From: Oxalobacter formigenes
Lineage (GTDB): Bacteria > Pseudomonadota > Gammaproteobacteria > Burkholderiales > Burkholderiaceae_D
NCBI RefSeq assembly: GCF_027158485.1
Contig: NZ_JAMKYJ010000009.1
Strand: one strand, 5' to 3'
Length of the DNA: 64,000 nt
Part shown: in pieces, positions 33,192-42,635 of the stretch
Position numbering within the stretch: position 1 is the first letter of the stretch
How the letters are laid out: each line of letters begins with the position of its first letter
Notes under the pieces: generated by a model
Database searches by the model: none
Told to the model about the DNA's origin: nothing
The model's input: only the letters and a program-made list of their open reading frames with translations
Program-made: the position numbers and the translations under genes

Positions 33192-34271
33192 ATGCAGGAC
33201 AAGAAGATGCCGTTCAGACAGAAACTGGGCGCTGTGTTGTTGTTGGCGGCTTTCGGGTTTTGTGCCAATGTCATGGCACAAGGGATGGCCGTTGCACCGT
33301 CAACACCGGCTACGGCTGATCAGAATGCGACGGGGCAGCAGACGGCTGCAGCTCCTGAACAACCCGCGAAACCCCAGCCACCGGCAATGGTCAAAACGCA
33401 GGTTCCAGGATATTACCGGACGATGGTTGGCCAGTTCGAAGTGACGGCTCTTTTTGACGGTGTTTTTGAATTCCATCCGGAATTGTTGAAAAATGCGGAC
33501 AAGCAGGAAATCGACAAGGCCCTGACGCACCATTATGGAAAATTGACCGGTATCCAGTCGGCAGTGAATGCTTATCTCATCAATACAGGCGACCACCTTG
33601 TATTGGTCGATGCGGGAGCGGGCCAGCTTTTCAGCGAAGACAAGCAGGGACACATGATGGAAAACCTGAAGGCCTCCGGATATCAGCCTGAACAGGTGGA
33701 TACGATTGTGATGACCCATCTGCATGGCGACCACACCGGCGGTCTCTCCAACAAGGAAGGCAGCCTCTTGTTCCCGAATGCGATGGTGTACGCCAACAAG
33801 CTTGAAAACGAATACTGGCTTTCCGAACAGGTGGCTGCCGCTGCGCCACCGGAAAAGCAGATGTTTTTCAAACTGGCTCGTGAATCGGCTGTCCCCTATC
33901 TGTCTGCTGAAAAATGGAAACCCATTGAACCGGGCGCGGAAATCGTACCGGGAATCAAGGCCGTTGCAGCCTACGGCCATACACCGGGCCATACGGCTTT
34001 TCAGGTATCGTCCGATGGGCAGCAATTGCTGATCTGGGGCGATATCATTCATAGCCATGCCATCCAGTTCAATCGTCCGGACGTTGCCATTGAATACGAT
34101 TCCGATTCCACGAAGGCTGTCATGACCAGAAAGAATCTGTTGAAAGAAGTTTCAGACAAAGGTGAACTGGTTGCCGGTATGCATTTGCCTTTCCCGGGGT
34201 TGGGATACGTCAGAAGCGAAGGTAACGGCAAGTACAGCTGGGTGCCAGTTGAATATACACCGATTAAATAA
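33192..34271 (+). CDS. secreted metallo-beta-lactamase-fold hydrolase
   Basis: A 359-residue protein with a Sec signal peptide (about 1-29, ending V-M-A) and a Pro/Ala/Gln-rich linker (about 30-65) before the catalytic domain. The metal motif H-L-H-G-D-H is near residues 177-182, with further ligands in the G-H-T-P-G-H segment near 260 and in G-D-I-I-H. The overall pattern fits periplasmic members close to lactonases or methyl-parathion-hydrolase-like enzymes; the substrate is unknown. AGGAGG precedes ATG 33192. A strong terminator follows. Confidence 0.87.
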   Translation: MQDKKMPFRQKLGAVLLLAAFGFCANVMAQGMAVAPSTPATADQNATGQQTAAAPEQPAKPQPPAMVKTQVPGYYRTMVGQFEVTALFDGVFEFHPELLKNADKQEIDKALTHHYGKLTGIQSAVNAYLINTGDHLVLVDAGAGQLFSEDKQGHMMENLKASGYQPEQVDTIVMTHLHGDHTGGLSNKEGSLLFPNAMVYANKLENEYWLSEQVAAAAPPEKQMFFKLARESAVPYLSAEKWKPIEPGAEIVPGIKAVAAYGHTPGHTAFQVSSDGQQLLIWGDIIHSHAIQFNRPDVAIEYDSDSTKAVMTRKNLLKEVSDKGELVAGMHLPFPGLGYVRSEGNGKYSWVPVEYTPIK

Positions 34272-34287
34272 ATCGGCGAAATGGATA

Positions 34288-34322
34288 AATCCTGCCAGTC
34301 GAAAGATGGCAGGATTTTTTTT
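34288..34322. terminator. intrinsic terminator between convergent genes
   Basis: A 10-bp stem (34288-34297 with 34307-34316), a nine-base loop and eight T residues. It ends the metallo-hydrolase message; A residues on the other side make weak reverse function possible. Confidence 0.82.
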
Positions 34323-34327
34323 GAGTC

Positions 34328-35467
34328 TTAACCGCCCTGAACGACGGACTTTCTGAAACGTGCCAGTGCGGCGAAGAAGAATACGATCCCGATCAGCGCC
34401 ATTGCGAGGAATTCAGGCCAGACGATGGAGAATCCGGCTCCCCGGTACAGGATGGATTGGGCCAGCCGGACAAAGTAGGTGGTCGGTGCGAATTGCATAA
34501 CGTTCTGGACCCATACCGGCATACTTTCCTGCGGTGTCGTTCCGCCTGAAAGCATTTGCAGCGGGATGATGGTCAAAAAGATCAACAGGCCAAGCTGGGG
34601 CATCGACCGGGCAAGTGTCCCAAGGAAAATACCAATGGAAGCCGCAGAGAACAAATAAACGGCTGCCGCCCCGATAAACAGGGCGATCGATCCGGCAATC
34701 GGGACGCCAAGGGCGATCTTGATCACAAAAATGAGGGCGAACGAGGCCCCTATCAGCACGGCCAGACCGTTTGCCCAGATTTTGGAAATCATGATTTCAG
34801 TCGCTCCCAGCGGCATCGCCAGAAGATGCTCCAGTGTCCCGTGCTCCCGCTCCCGGATATAGGCGGCGCCGACAAGAATGATGGTCAGCATGTTGACGTT
34901 GTTGATGACTTCCATCACGCCACCGAACCAGAAACCGGTCAGGTTCGGGTTGAAGCGGACATGCGTGACCAGATCGATAGGCGGCGCTGACGAGGTATCC
35001 GTCGTCCTGTTCAGGTATTCGGCAATCTCCCGCTCGAAAATGCTTTGTATGTAACCGGAACCGATAAAGGCCTGACTCATCACGGTTGCGTCGATATTCA
35101 GCTGGATCTTCGGGCTGCGTCCGGCTTGCATGTCTTTCTGGAAACTGGGCGGTATGATGACGGCAAAAGAATAGTAGCCGCGGTCAAGCGCTTCATCCAT
35201 GTCTTTCAACGAAATGACATCCGGTTTTTTGAAGAAAGGCTGGGTCAGCGAGCCGATCAGGCGTTGCGACAGCTGGGAATGGTCTTCATCGACAATGGCG
35301 ACCGGTGCGTTATGCAGTTCCTGCGATACGCCTTTGGCAGCGCTGTAAATGCCTCCCGTGAATGCCCAGATGATCAGAAACAGCAATACCTTGTCTGCCC
35401 AGAGACTGTTGAGTTCCTTGACGCCCAGACGGTAGATGTTGCTGAGATGTATTCTGAATTTCGACAT
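34328..35467 (-). CDS. yhhJ: ABC-2 type transporter permease (YhhJ-like)
   Basis: A 379-residue ABC-2 permease. One N-terminal membrane helix (about 25-45) is followed by a large extracytoplasmic domain (about 46-175) and five more helices. An E-R-E-H-G-T-L-E motif before the third-to-fourth helix is typical of the DrrB/YhhJ group. It follows the RbbA-like gene without a gap, so translation is coupled. With the RbbA-like and HlyD-like proteins it should form a tripartite-linked exporter; the cargo is unknown. Confidence 0.88.
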   Translation of the reverse strand: MSKFRIHLSNIYRLGVKELNSLWADKVLLFLIIWAFTGGIYSAAKGVSQELHNAPVAIVDEDHSQLSQRLIGSLTQPFFKKPDVISLKDMDEALDRGYYSFAVIIPPSFQKDMQAGRSPKIQLNIDATVMSQAFIGSGYIQSIFEREIAEYLNRTTDTSSAPPIDLVTHVRFNPNLTGFWFGGVMEVINNVNMLTIILVGAAYIREREHGTLEHLLAMPLGATEIMISKIWANGLAVLIGASFALIFVIKIALGVPIAGSIALFIGAAAVYLFSAASIGIFLGTLARSMPQLGLLIFLTIIPLQMLSGGTTPQESMPVWVQNVMQFAPTTYFVRLAQSILYRGAGFSIVWPEFLAMALIGIVFFFAALARFRKSVVQGG

Positions 35468-38191
35468 TTATTTCTCCTGTTTGGGCAAGAACAGCCAGGC
35501 AAGGAATGTCAGGGCCGGTATGAAAAGAGCCAGCGAGATGAGCGGCCCCATCAGGTCGGAAAAGCCCAGTGCCTTGGTGAATACGCCACGGGAGAGGATA
35601 AGGAAATAGGTGGCAGGGAAAAATTGCCCGATCCAGTAGGCACCGCCTTCAAGTGAACCGACGGGTGTGGTCAGCCCTGAAAACTGGGCGGTTGGAAGCA
35701 TGGTCAGGATGGCCGTGCCGAACAGGGCGGAAATCTGGGTATTGGTGAACGTCGAAATGACGAGTCCGAGTCCTGTCGTTGCCGTGACGTAAAGAAGGGC
35801 ACCGACTGTCAGGGCAAGAAAACTGCCTTTTAACGGCACATGGAAGAAAAATACGGCACACCCAACCATCAGGAAATAACTGATCATGGAGAGAACAATA
35901 TAGGGAAGCTGTTTTCCGACCAGAAATTCGAATTTGGTGACAGGGGTGACGTACAGGTTGGTAATCGAGCCCAGTTCCTTTTCACGCACGATACCCAGCG
36001 CCATCAGGATGGCGGGAATCAGCATCAGCAACAGGGGGATAATGGCCGGAACCATGGCGTAAAGGCTCTTGAAATCCTGATTGTACCGGTATCGGAGTTC
36101 CAGACTGGACGAGGCTGTCTTGCCGGAACCGCTTGTCTCGCTTGCCAGTTGTTGCAGGTATTTCGAGTGAAGACCCTGAACATATCCCTTGATGGTTTCG
36201 CCACGGTAAGGCATCGCGCCATCCACCCAGGCTCCAATTTGCGGATTTTTCCCCTGCGTCAGGTCACGGCCGAAGCCCGACGGGATTTCAATGGCAACGC
36301 TGATTTTGCCGCTTTCCATCCGTTTTTCAAGATCCTTGCTGTCTTTCAGGGCAGGTTGTTCGATAAAGTATCGTGAGCCGGCAATATTGTGTATGTAATC
36401 ACGCGATTGCGGCGTCTGGTCATAGTCCAGTACGGCGAATTTCAGGTTTTCCACGTCCATCGAAATACCGCCGCCGAGAACGAAGAAGAGCAGGATGCTG
36501 CCCAGTATGGCGAAACCGAGCCGGATAGGGTCGCGCCGCAGTTCCAGCATTTCACGCGATGCGTAAGCCAGAAGACGCCTCAAACTGAAGTAAGGCGATT
36601 CTTCTTCGTGTTTTTCAGGCTCGAGTTCAACCTCTTCACTGAACGTTGATTTTTCTGATCCGGAAGCTTCTTCGAGGTATTCGATGAAGGCCTGTTCCAG
36701 CGTTTCGGCGTGTTTGCTTTCCTGCAGTTCTTTCGGTTTGCCGCTGGCAAGCACCTTCCCGGCGTGCATCAGGGAAATGCGGTCGCAACGTTCCGCTTCA
36801 TTCATGAAGTGGGTCGAGATGAAAATGGTCACATTCTGTTCGCGAGACATCTCGATCAAAAGCTGCCAGAAATCGTCCCGTGCAACCGGATCGACACCGG
36901 AAGTCGGTTCATCCAGAATCAGCAGTTTCGGATTGTGCACCACGGCGACGGCCAGTGACAGGCGTTGGCGGATACCAAGAGGCAGCTCGGCAGCTGCAGA
37001 ATGCAGATAGGCTTCCAGACCGAAACGGTCGACCAGACTTTTGACGCGTCCGGGGATTTCCTGTTTCGGAAGATGGAAAAGATGGGCATGCAGTTCCAGA
37101 TTCTGCAATACGGTCAATTCACCATAGAGCGAGAATGCCTGCGACATGTAGCCGACGTCTTTGCGGCTCTCGATATTTTTGGCGTCGACCGGTTTGCCGA
37201 AGGTCATGGCCGATCCCGACGTCGGAGGCAAGAGCCCGGTCAGCATCTTCATGGTCGTGGTCTTGCCGCAGCCGTTCGAACCGAGGAAGCCGAAAATTTC
37301 GCCCTGTGGAATCTTGAAGCTGACGTGATCGACAGCGACGAAATCGCCGAATTGCTGGGTCAGGCCGTCCGCTTCGATGGCATATACCTGATTTTCTTCT
37401 TCCTTTAGTGGCGGAATGACCAGTTCATGATAATTTTCGCGGCGTTCTTCAGGCAGCAGCTGGATGAAGGCACGTTCGAGCGTGTCCTTGCCGGTTTTCT
37501 GCATCATTTCTTCGGCTGTGCCGGTCGCCAGTATCTTGCCGCCATACATGGCAGCGAGCCAGTCGAACTGTGCCGCTTCTTCCATATAGGCGGTCGCCAC
37601 AATCACGCTCATTTGCGGGCGGCGTTTGCGGATGGAATCGATCAGTTCCCAGAATTGTCGGCGCGACAACGGGTCGACGCCGGTGGTCGGTTCGTCAAGG
37701 ATCAGCAAATCAGGGTCATGAACCAGCGAACAGCACAGGCCCAGTTTCTGTTTCATGCCGCCGGAGAGTTTCCCCGCAGGCCGATCCAGAAAAGGATGAA
37801 GGCCAGTCGCTTCCGTCAGTTCATTGATGCGCCGGTCGCGTTCCTCGAAATCCTGACCGAACAGCCGGGCGAAAAAGTCGATGTTTTCCCGTACGGAAAG
37901 GGTTGGATACAGGTTCTTGCCCAAACCCTGCGGCATGTAGGCGACACGAGGGAGAAGGGCATTGCGGATTTTGGTATCGGAAATATCCTCGTCAAGGACT
38001 TCGATATGGCCTTTCTGGATCTTCTTGGCACAGGAAACGAGCGACAGCAGGGATGATTTGCCCACGCCGTCAGGACCGATCAGGCCCACCATGCAGCCCC
38101 CTGGAATGTCCAGGGTAACGTCATCAAGCGCCAGAACATCTCCATACTGGAGAGTGACGCCTTCGAGTTTCGCTGCAATGAGCCCGTTCAT
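35468..38191 (-). CDS. rbbA: RbbA-like double ATP-binding cassette fused to an ABC-2 permease
   Basis: A 907-residue fusion. The first ABC domain (about 7-240) has Walker A G-P-D-G-V-G-K-S-S near 38-46, signature L-S-G-G-M and Walker B L-I-L-D-E-P. The second (about 268-500) has Walker A G-S-N-G-C-G-K-T-T but a weakened signature, P-L-G-I-R. A charged linker precedes the ABC-2 permease part (about 555-905, six helices). The size and architecture match E. coli RbbA/YhiH, which was reported as a ribosome-associated ATPase. The operon setting with HlyD- and YhhJ-like proteins argues that export is the main job. Confidence 0.9.
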   Translation of the reverse strand: MNGLIAAKLEGVTLQYGDVLALDDVTLDIPGGCMVGLIGPDGVGKSSLLSLVSCAKKIQKGHIEVLDEDISDTKIRNALLPRVAYMPQGLGKNLYPTLSVRENIDFFARLFGQDFEERDRRINELTEATGLHPFLDRPAGKLSGGMKQKLGLCCSLVHDPDLLILDEPTTGVDPLSRRQFWELIDSIRKRRPQMSVIVATAYMEEAAQFDWLAAMYGGKILATGTAEEMMQKTGKDTLERAFIQLLPEERRENYHELVIPPLKEEENQVYAIEADGLTQQFGDFVAVDHVSFKIPQGEIFGFLGSNGCGKTTTMKMLTGLLPPTSGSAMTFGKPVDAKNIESRKDVGYMSQAFSLYGELTVLQNLELHAHLFHLPKQEIPGRVKSLVDRFGLEAYLHSAAAELPLGIRQRLSLAVAVVHNPKLLILDEPTSGVDPVARDDFWQLLIEMSREQNVTIFISTHFMNEAERCDRISLMHAGKVLASGKPKELQESKHAETLEQAFIEYLEEASGSEKSTFSEEVELEPEKHEEESPYFSLRRLLAYASREMLELRRDPIRLGFAILGSILLFFVLGGGISMDVENLKFAVLDYDQTPQSRDYIHNIAGSRYFIEQPALKDSKDLEKRMESGKISVAIEIPSGFGRDLTQGKNPQIGAWVDGAMPYRGETIKGYVQGLHSKYLQQLASETSGSGKTASSSLELRYRYNQDFKSLYAMVPAIIPLLLMLIPAILMALGIVREKELGSITNLYVTPVTKFEFLVGKQLPYIVLSMISYFLMVGCAVFFFHVPLKGSFLALTVGALLYVTATTGLGLVISTFTNTQISALFGTAILTMLPTAQFSGLTTPVGSLEGGAYWIGQFFPATYFLILSRGVFTKALGFSDLMGPLISLALFIPALTFLAWLFLPKQEK

Positions 38192-38192
38192 A

Positions 38193-39128
38193 TCACTTTA
38201 CCTGAAGGTTGGCGGGCCAGACAGCATCCGGGTTGGTCTTGACCCAGCCGATACCCGGCATGCCCGGTTTGGCGATCGTCGCATTTTGTGCCAGCCAGTC
38301 CGGATCGACTTTCAGCTTGACGCGGAACATGAATTTTTCGCGTTCGTCTTTGGTTTCGACTTCTTTCGGGGTGAACTGGTTTTTCGGGGAAACGTAGGTG
38401 ACCTTGCAGGGAATAGGCATATCCGGCAACGCGTCCAGCAGAATCCTGGCATCGCTTCCCAGCTGGACATTTCCGGAATCGGCAGCGGAAAGGTAGATGT
38501 ACATATAGACGTCATTCAGGTCAAGCATCGAAAAGACACGACCACCGGCAGGCAGGACTTCACCCGGTTCGGCGAGACGGTAGAGAATACGGCCGTTGAC
38601 AGGGGATTTCAGCGTCAGATCGTTCAGGTTGGCTTGGAGGGACGCCACTTTGGCATCCGCTTCGGCAACACGACTCTTTGCGGCAGCAAGACTGGCATTG
38701 GCCGTTCTCATGGCGCTGACATCCTTGTCGAGCTGGGCTGCTGAAATGAAACCTTTCTTGATCAGTTCCTGGGTACGTCTTAAGGTGACACCGGCCAGTT
38801 CCTGCTGGCTCATCGCACTTTTTACGTCTTCACGTGCCTGTTCGGCGACAGCCTGTGCCGCCTTGATATCGGCTTTCAGGGGAATATCGTCGAGCTGTGC
38901 GGCGACTTCATCGACTTTGAGATCGGCCCCTTCACGGAAAAAGACTTCGGTCAGTTTGCCCTGGACTTTGGTTGAGACGGCTGTTTCCGTCGCTTCGAGG
39001 CGGCCATTGCCGGAAGCAAGGCCTTCAGGGCCGGCAGACGGTTTCAGAAAGTACCATGCAACAGCTGCGACGATCGCAGCGAGCACAATGATGATGATCA
39101 GTTTCTTGTTGCGTAAAAGGGCTGACAT
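38193..39128 (-). CDS. yhiI: HlyD-family membrane fusion protein (YhiI-like)
   Basis: A 311-residue periplasmic adaptor with an N-terminal anchor helix (about 9-28). A biotinyl-lipoyl half-motif comes early (about 45-75), then an alpha-helical hairpin rich in Ala and Lys (about 85-170), the second lipoyl half with S-P-V-N-G-R-I near 180, and a beta-barrel domain. It links the inner-membrane ABC exporter to an outer-membrane channel; no TolC-like gene lies in this window. It is the first gene of the three-gene operon, with one base before rbbA. Confidence 0.9.
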   Translation of the reverse strand: MSALLRNKKLIIIIVLAAIVAAVAWYFLKPSAGPEGLASGNGRLEATETAVSTKVQGKLTEVFFREGADLKVDEVAAQLDDIPLKADIKAAQAVAEQAREDVKSAMSQQELAGVTLRRTQELIKKGFISAAQLDKDVSAMRTANASLAAAKSRVAEADAKVASLQANLNDLTLKSPVNGRILYRLAEPGEVLPAGGRVFSMLDLNDVYMYIYLSAADSGNVQLGSDARILLDALPDMPIPCKVTYVSPKNQFTPKEVETKDEREKFMFRVKLKVDPDWLAQNATIAKPGMPGIGWVKTNPDAVWPANLQVK

Positions 39129-39338
39129 TGTTTAGCTCCCGGGGATGGCTAAAATATGAGACGGTTAAATAAACGAACACGACGTACAATTAGGGAGATT
39201 ATATCCAGTTATTCTCCATGAGCGTTTATTTTCACCAGACTTTTTGGATGACGAAACGTTTCTTTGGGGCAATGTGACGACAGTTTTCGTCATAATGAGT
39301 AAAATTACGTTCTTCTAGAAAAACTTTCTTGATAATTT

Positions 39339-40379
39339 TTGAAAACTCTACCGATTTCCAGCGATTTGACACAAAACACACAAATTGAACTGGTCTGCCC
39401 TGCAGGCAGCCTGCCAGCCTTGAAGCTGGCAGTCGATCATGGAGCCGATTGTGTTTATCTCGGTTTCAAGGACGCGACCAATGCCCGCAATTTTGCCGGC
39501 CTGAATTTCGATGAAAAGGCCATCCTCGAAGGTATTGCATATGCTCATGCGAAACAGTGCAAGGTTTTGCTGGCCCTGAATACCTATCCCGTTCCGTCCT
39601 CATGGGATGTCTGGAAGAAAGCGGTCGACCGGGCTGCACGTTATGGTGTGGATGCACTTATCGTTGCCGATCCCGGCCTTATGCAATATGCGAGGGAAAA
39701 ACATCCTGATTTGCGTTTGCACCTGTCGGTTCAGGGTTCCGCGACCAATTACGAGGCGATCAATTTTTATGCGCGGCATTTCGGTATTTCAAGAGTGGTT
39801 TTGCCGCGTGTCCTGTCCATCGAGCAGGTGGAACTGGTTGCCGGTAATACTGACGTGGAAATCGAGGTATTCGGTTTCGGCAGCCTGTGCGTGATGGTGG
39901 AAGGCCGGTGCGCCTTGTCATCTTACGTGACGGGTGAAGCGCCGAACAATAACGGTGTTTGCTCTCCGGCCAAAGCGGTGCGTTGGCAGCCGACGCCGAA
40001 AGGACTCGAATCCCGGTTGAACGGTGTCCTGATCGACCTGTACGCAGATGATGAAAACGCCAGTTATCCGACACTATGCAAAGGTCGTTTCATGGTCAAC
40101 GGGGACAGTTATTACGCCATTGAGGAACCGGCAAGCTTGAATACGCTTGAACTCCTGCCGAGACTGAAAAAGCTGGGTGTGTCCGCCATCAAGATCGAAG
40201 GCCGACAGCGCAGTCCGGCTTATACGGCACAGGCGACGAAAGTATGGCGTGAGGCACTGGATCTTTGCCTGAAGGACGATGCCGCTTACTCTGTCAAACC
40301 GGAGTGGATGAATGCGCTTGCCAAACTCTCCGAGGGGCAGCAACAGACGCTGGGTGCCTATCACCGTTCGTGGAAATGA
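39339..40379 (+). CDS. ubiU: UbiU, peptidase U32 family protein for O2-independent ubiquinone hydroxylation
   Basis: A 346-residue U32 protein. Four cysteines have the spacing known for the UbiU iron-sulfur site (C-x6-C-x16-C, then a distant fourth in L-C-K-G-R-F). With UbiV it forms a 4Fe-4S heterodimer that hydroxylates ubiquinone precursors without oxygen. The first gene of a ubiU-ubiV-ubiT run. The start is uncertain: TTG 39339 is given, while TTG 39366 would remove nine residues; neither has a good ribosome-binding site. Confidence 0.93.
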   Translation: MKTLPISSDLTQNTQIELVCPAGSLPALKLAVDHGADCVYLGFKDATNARNFAGLNFDEKAILEGIAYAHAKQCKVLLALNTYPVPSSWDVWKKAVDRAARYGVDALIVADPGLMQYAREKHPDLRLHLSVQGSATNYEAINFYARHFGISRVVLPRVLSIEQVELVAGNTDVEIEVFGFGSLCVMVEGRCALSSYVTGEAPNNNGVCSPAKAVRWQPTPKGLESRLNGVLIDLYADDENASYPTLCKGRFMVNGDSYYAIEEPASLNTLELLPRLKKLGVSAIKIEGRQRSPAYTAQATKVWREALDLCLKDDAAYSVKPEWMNALAKLSEGQQQTLGAYHRSWK

Positions 40380-40392
40380 AGGAAGAATACAG

Positions 40393-41283
40393 ATGAAACT
40401 TTCCCTCGGACCTTTGCTCTATTACTGGCCAAAAGAGCGTGTCATTCAGTTTTATCGTGAAATGGCCACCTCTCCTGTCGATATCGTCTATCTGGGAGAA
40501 ACGGTTTGCGCGCGACGGCATGAATTGCGGGTCGAAGACTGGCTGGAGCTGGGTCACATGCTGGCGGAATCGGGCAAGGAAGTCGTGATGTCGACTCAGG
40601 TTTTGCTGGAGTCCGGCGCGCATCTTCAGGCAATGCACGAGGTTGTCGAAAACGGACATTTCACTGTCGAGGCGAACGATATGGGCGCAGCCGGTTCTCT
40701 GGCAGGAAAAAAACCGTTTGTCGCCGGGCCTCATTTGAATCTCTACAATCCGGCAGCCCTGCAATTTATGGCCGGGTTGGGCGCGAAACGCTGGGTTATG
40801 CCCCTTGAAATGACGTGTGATGCCCTGAAAGGAATGATTGGAACACTTGCCGACAATATGGAAACGGAAGTGTTCGCATATGGGAGAATGCCGCTGGCTT
40901 TTTCTGCACGCTGTTTTACGGCGCGGCATCATAATTTGCCTAAAGACCAGTGTGCTTTCAAATGTATGGATTACCCGGACGGCTTGCCGGTACAGACACG
41001 TGAAGAACAATCTTTCCTTGTTTTCAACGGCATCCAGACCCAGTCGGCAAAAGTTTATAATCTGATATCGGAAGTGCCGGTTCTTGCCGGTTTGAATGTC
41101 AATGTGTTGAGAATCAGCCCGCAATCCGGAAATACGCCTGAGATATGCAGCGTTTTTGCCGATACAATGGCAGGGAAATGTTCCGGAAAAGAAGCGCTTG
41201 AAAAAATGAAAGACTTCATGCCTGCCGCTTCATGTAACGGTTACTGGCATGGCAGGCCCGGAATGGAATGGCATGAACAGTGA
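40393..41283 (+). CDS. ubiV: UbiV, partner of UbiU in anaerobic ubiquinone synthesis
   Basis: A 296-residue U32 protein starting M-K-L-S-L-G-P-L at ATG 40393, 13 bases after ubiU. One cysteine near residue 38 and a C-x12-C-x3-C cluster near 175-192 match the iron-sulfur ligands known for UbiV. It acts with UbiU in the same hydroxylation. A longer in-frame extension overlaps ubiU and is unlikely, since AAGGA precedes the chosen start. Confidence 0.93.
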   Translation: MKLSLGPLLYYWPKERVIQFYREMATSPVDIVYLGETVCARRHELRVEDWLELGHMLAESGKEVVMSTQVLLESGAHLQAMHEVVENGHFTVEANDMGAAGSLAGKKPFVAGPHLNLYNPAALQFMAGLGAKRWVMPLEMTCDALKGMIGTLADNMETEVFAYGRMPLAFSARCFTARHHNLPKDQCAFKCMDYPDGLPVQTREEQSFLVFNGIQTQSAKVYNLISEVPVLAGLNVNVLRISPQSGNTPEICSVFADTMAGKCSGKEALEKMKDFMPAASCNGYWHGRPGMEWHEQ

Positions 41284-41310
41284 TTTGCGATTTATTCATT
41301 GGAGAGGGGT

Positions 41311-41778
41311 ATGAACCGGTTTAGCGTCCCGAAAGTGCTTGGCGACATGATTTCCCTGTTGCCTGCTTATCCCGGTTCCGTACTCTTCGTATCGGCCCTG
41401 AACGTGATTCTGACACCACGGCTACCAGAAGACGTGCGTGAAATGATTCTGGGCAAGCAATTGCGGCTGACCATCATGGACGCCCGGCTAGATTTCAATT
41501 TCGTCTGGACGAAGGGCGGTTTCGTTGCCGGATGGGGAAATGTCGAACCGGACATGATCATTTCGGCAAGCGCTTATGATTTTTACCAGTTGTCCAGACG
41601 GGAAGAAGATCCCGATACCCTTTTTTTCAGCCGTCGTCTTGTCATGGCAGGCGATACGGAACTGGGGCTTGTACTGAAGAACACGATCGATGCAATGGAT
41701 CTGAACGTGTTCGAACTGGTGAAATCGGTTCCTGTCCGTAAATTTCTTGAATTGATCCCCGGCTATAAAAAGCCTTGA
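41311..41778 (+). CDS. ubiT: UbiT, SCP2-domain accessory factor for anaerobic ubiquinone synthesis
   Basis: A 155-residue protein with a single SCP2 sterol-carrier-like domain (about 35-135). It should bind the isoprenoid tail of ubiquinone intermediates in the O2-independent pathway. ATG 41311 has GGAGAGGGG just upstream, 27 bases after ubiV. The complete ubiU-ubiV-ubiT set fits an organism that makes ubiquinone under anoxic conditions. Identification rests on domain and neighbours together. Confidence 0.88.
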   Translation: MNRFSVPKVLGDMISLLPAYPGSVLFVSALNVILTPRLPEDVREMILGKQLRLTIMDARLDFNFVWTKGGFVAGWGNVEPDMIISASAYDFYQLSRREEDPDTLFFSRRLVMAGDTELGLVLKNTIDAMDLNVFELVKSVPVRKFLELIPGYKKP

Positions 41779-41922
41779 CGCTGCCAATCTTTTCCCGGCT
41801 TTGCGAAAAGCAGAATCTTCCTGATTTTTATCAAACCGGCATTCCTTCCTGCAGGGGAATAAACAAACCTTGCTCAGCTGTTTGCCCTAATGTATCGGTA
41901 TATCCGATCGAGAGGCAAAAAG

Positions 41923-42546
41923 ATGAATATCGCTTTTGTCATCAAAAAAACGCTGATTCTGCTGGCTCTGGTGGACCCGTTCATGGCGATTCCACTTTTC
42001 ATATGCGCAACGGCAGACCTTTCCCTGCCATTCAAGGAACGGTATAGCCGTCATCTGGGCATTACAGTGGCCTTGTCGCTTTTGTTCGGCGGCCTGTTCG
42101 GGCTGCATCTTCTGAATTTCATGGGAGTGACACTGGCGGCCATTCAGGTGGCTGGCGGCATCATTATGTTCATTGTTTCGCTGGCCATGGTGATCGCCAA
42201 GGAAGAAACGATCAAATACACGCCCGGCGAGTCGCAGGAAGCGGCTTCAGGGCCGTCCATCGTGCCGCTCGGCATCCCTTTGCTGGCGGGGCCTGCCGCG
42301 CTTTCCTACGTGATGGCAACTTCCCAGATAACGGAGATCTGTGACTGGCTGGGAGTGCTGTTTCCTCCGTTTGTGGTAGGCGTTGCCACCTGGCTGTGTT
42401 TCCGGTTTGTTTCCAAAGGCGGAAAGATCCTGACTCCGGGAGCCCTTAAGATTATCGGCCGTCTGGCCGGCTTTTTGCTGACGGCCATTTCTGTCGAAAT
42501 GATGGCGACGGGTTTCAGGCATATGTTCCCGATCCTGACCAGCTAA
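41923..42546 (+). CDS. MarC family integral membrane protein
   Basis: A 207-residue protein with six hydrophobic helices in the MarC/YchE/YhgN pattern. It has A-L-V-D-P-F-M-A-I-P in the first helix, an A-G-G-I-I-M-F segment in the third and P-L-L-A-G-P-A-A near the middle. MarC proteins have no firmly established transport function. ATG 41923 follows GAGAGG. A bidirectional terminator lies 38 bases downstream. Confidence 0.88.
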   Translation: MNIAFVIKKTLILLALVDPFMAIPLFICATADLSLPFKERYSRHLGITVALSLLFGGLFGLHLLNFMGVTLAAIQVAGGIIMFIVSLAMVIAKEETIKYTPGESQEAASGPSIVPLGIPLLAGPAALSYVMATSQITEICDWLGVLFPPFVVGVATWLCFRFVSKGGKILTPGALKIIGRLAGFLLTAISVEMMATGFRHMFPILTS

Positions 42547-42583
42547 ACAAGGTTTTTAAATAACAGACACCGCGTCCGGAAAC

Positions 42584-42613
42584 AAAAAAAGCATGTTTTC
42601 CAACATGCTTTTT
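42584..42613. terminator. bidirectional terminator
   Basis: A 7-bp stem (42591-42597 with 42602-42608) extended by A/T pairs, seven A on one side and five or more T on the other. It serves the convergent marC-like and hydrophilin-like genes. Confidence 0.85.
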
Positions 42614-42635
42614 AACTTGCGAAAACAACCGCTTT

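Noticed and set aside
39325..39345. TTGAT-type half-site before ubiU considered as an FNR box
   Set aside because: Only one half matches TTGAT-N4-ATCAA; the second half has too few matches.
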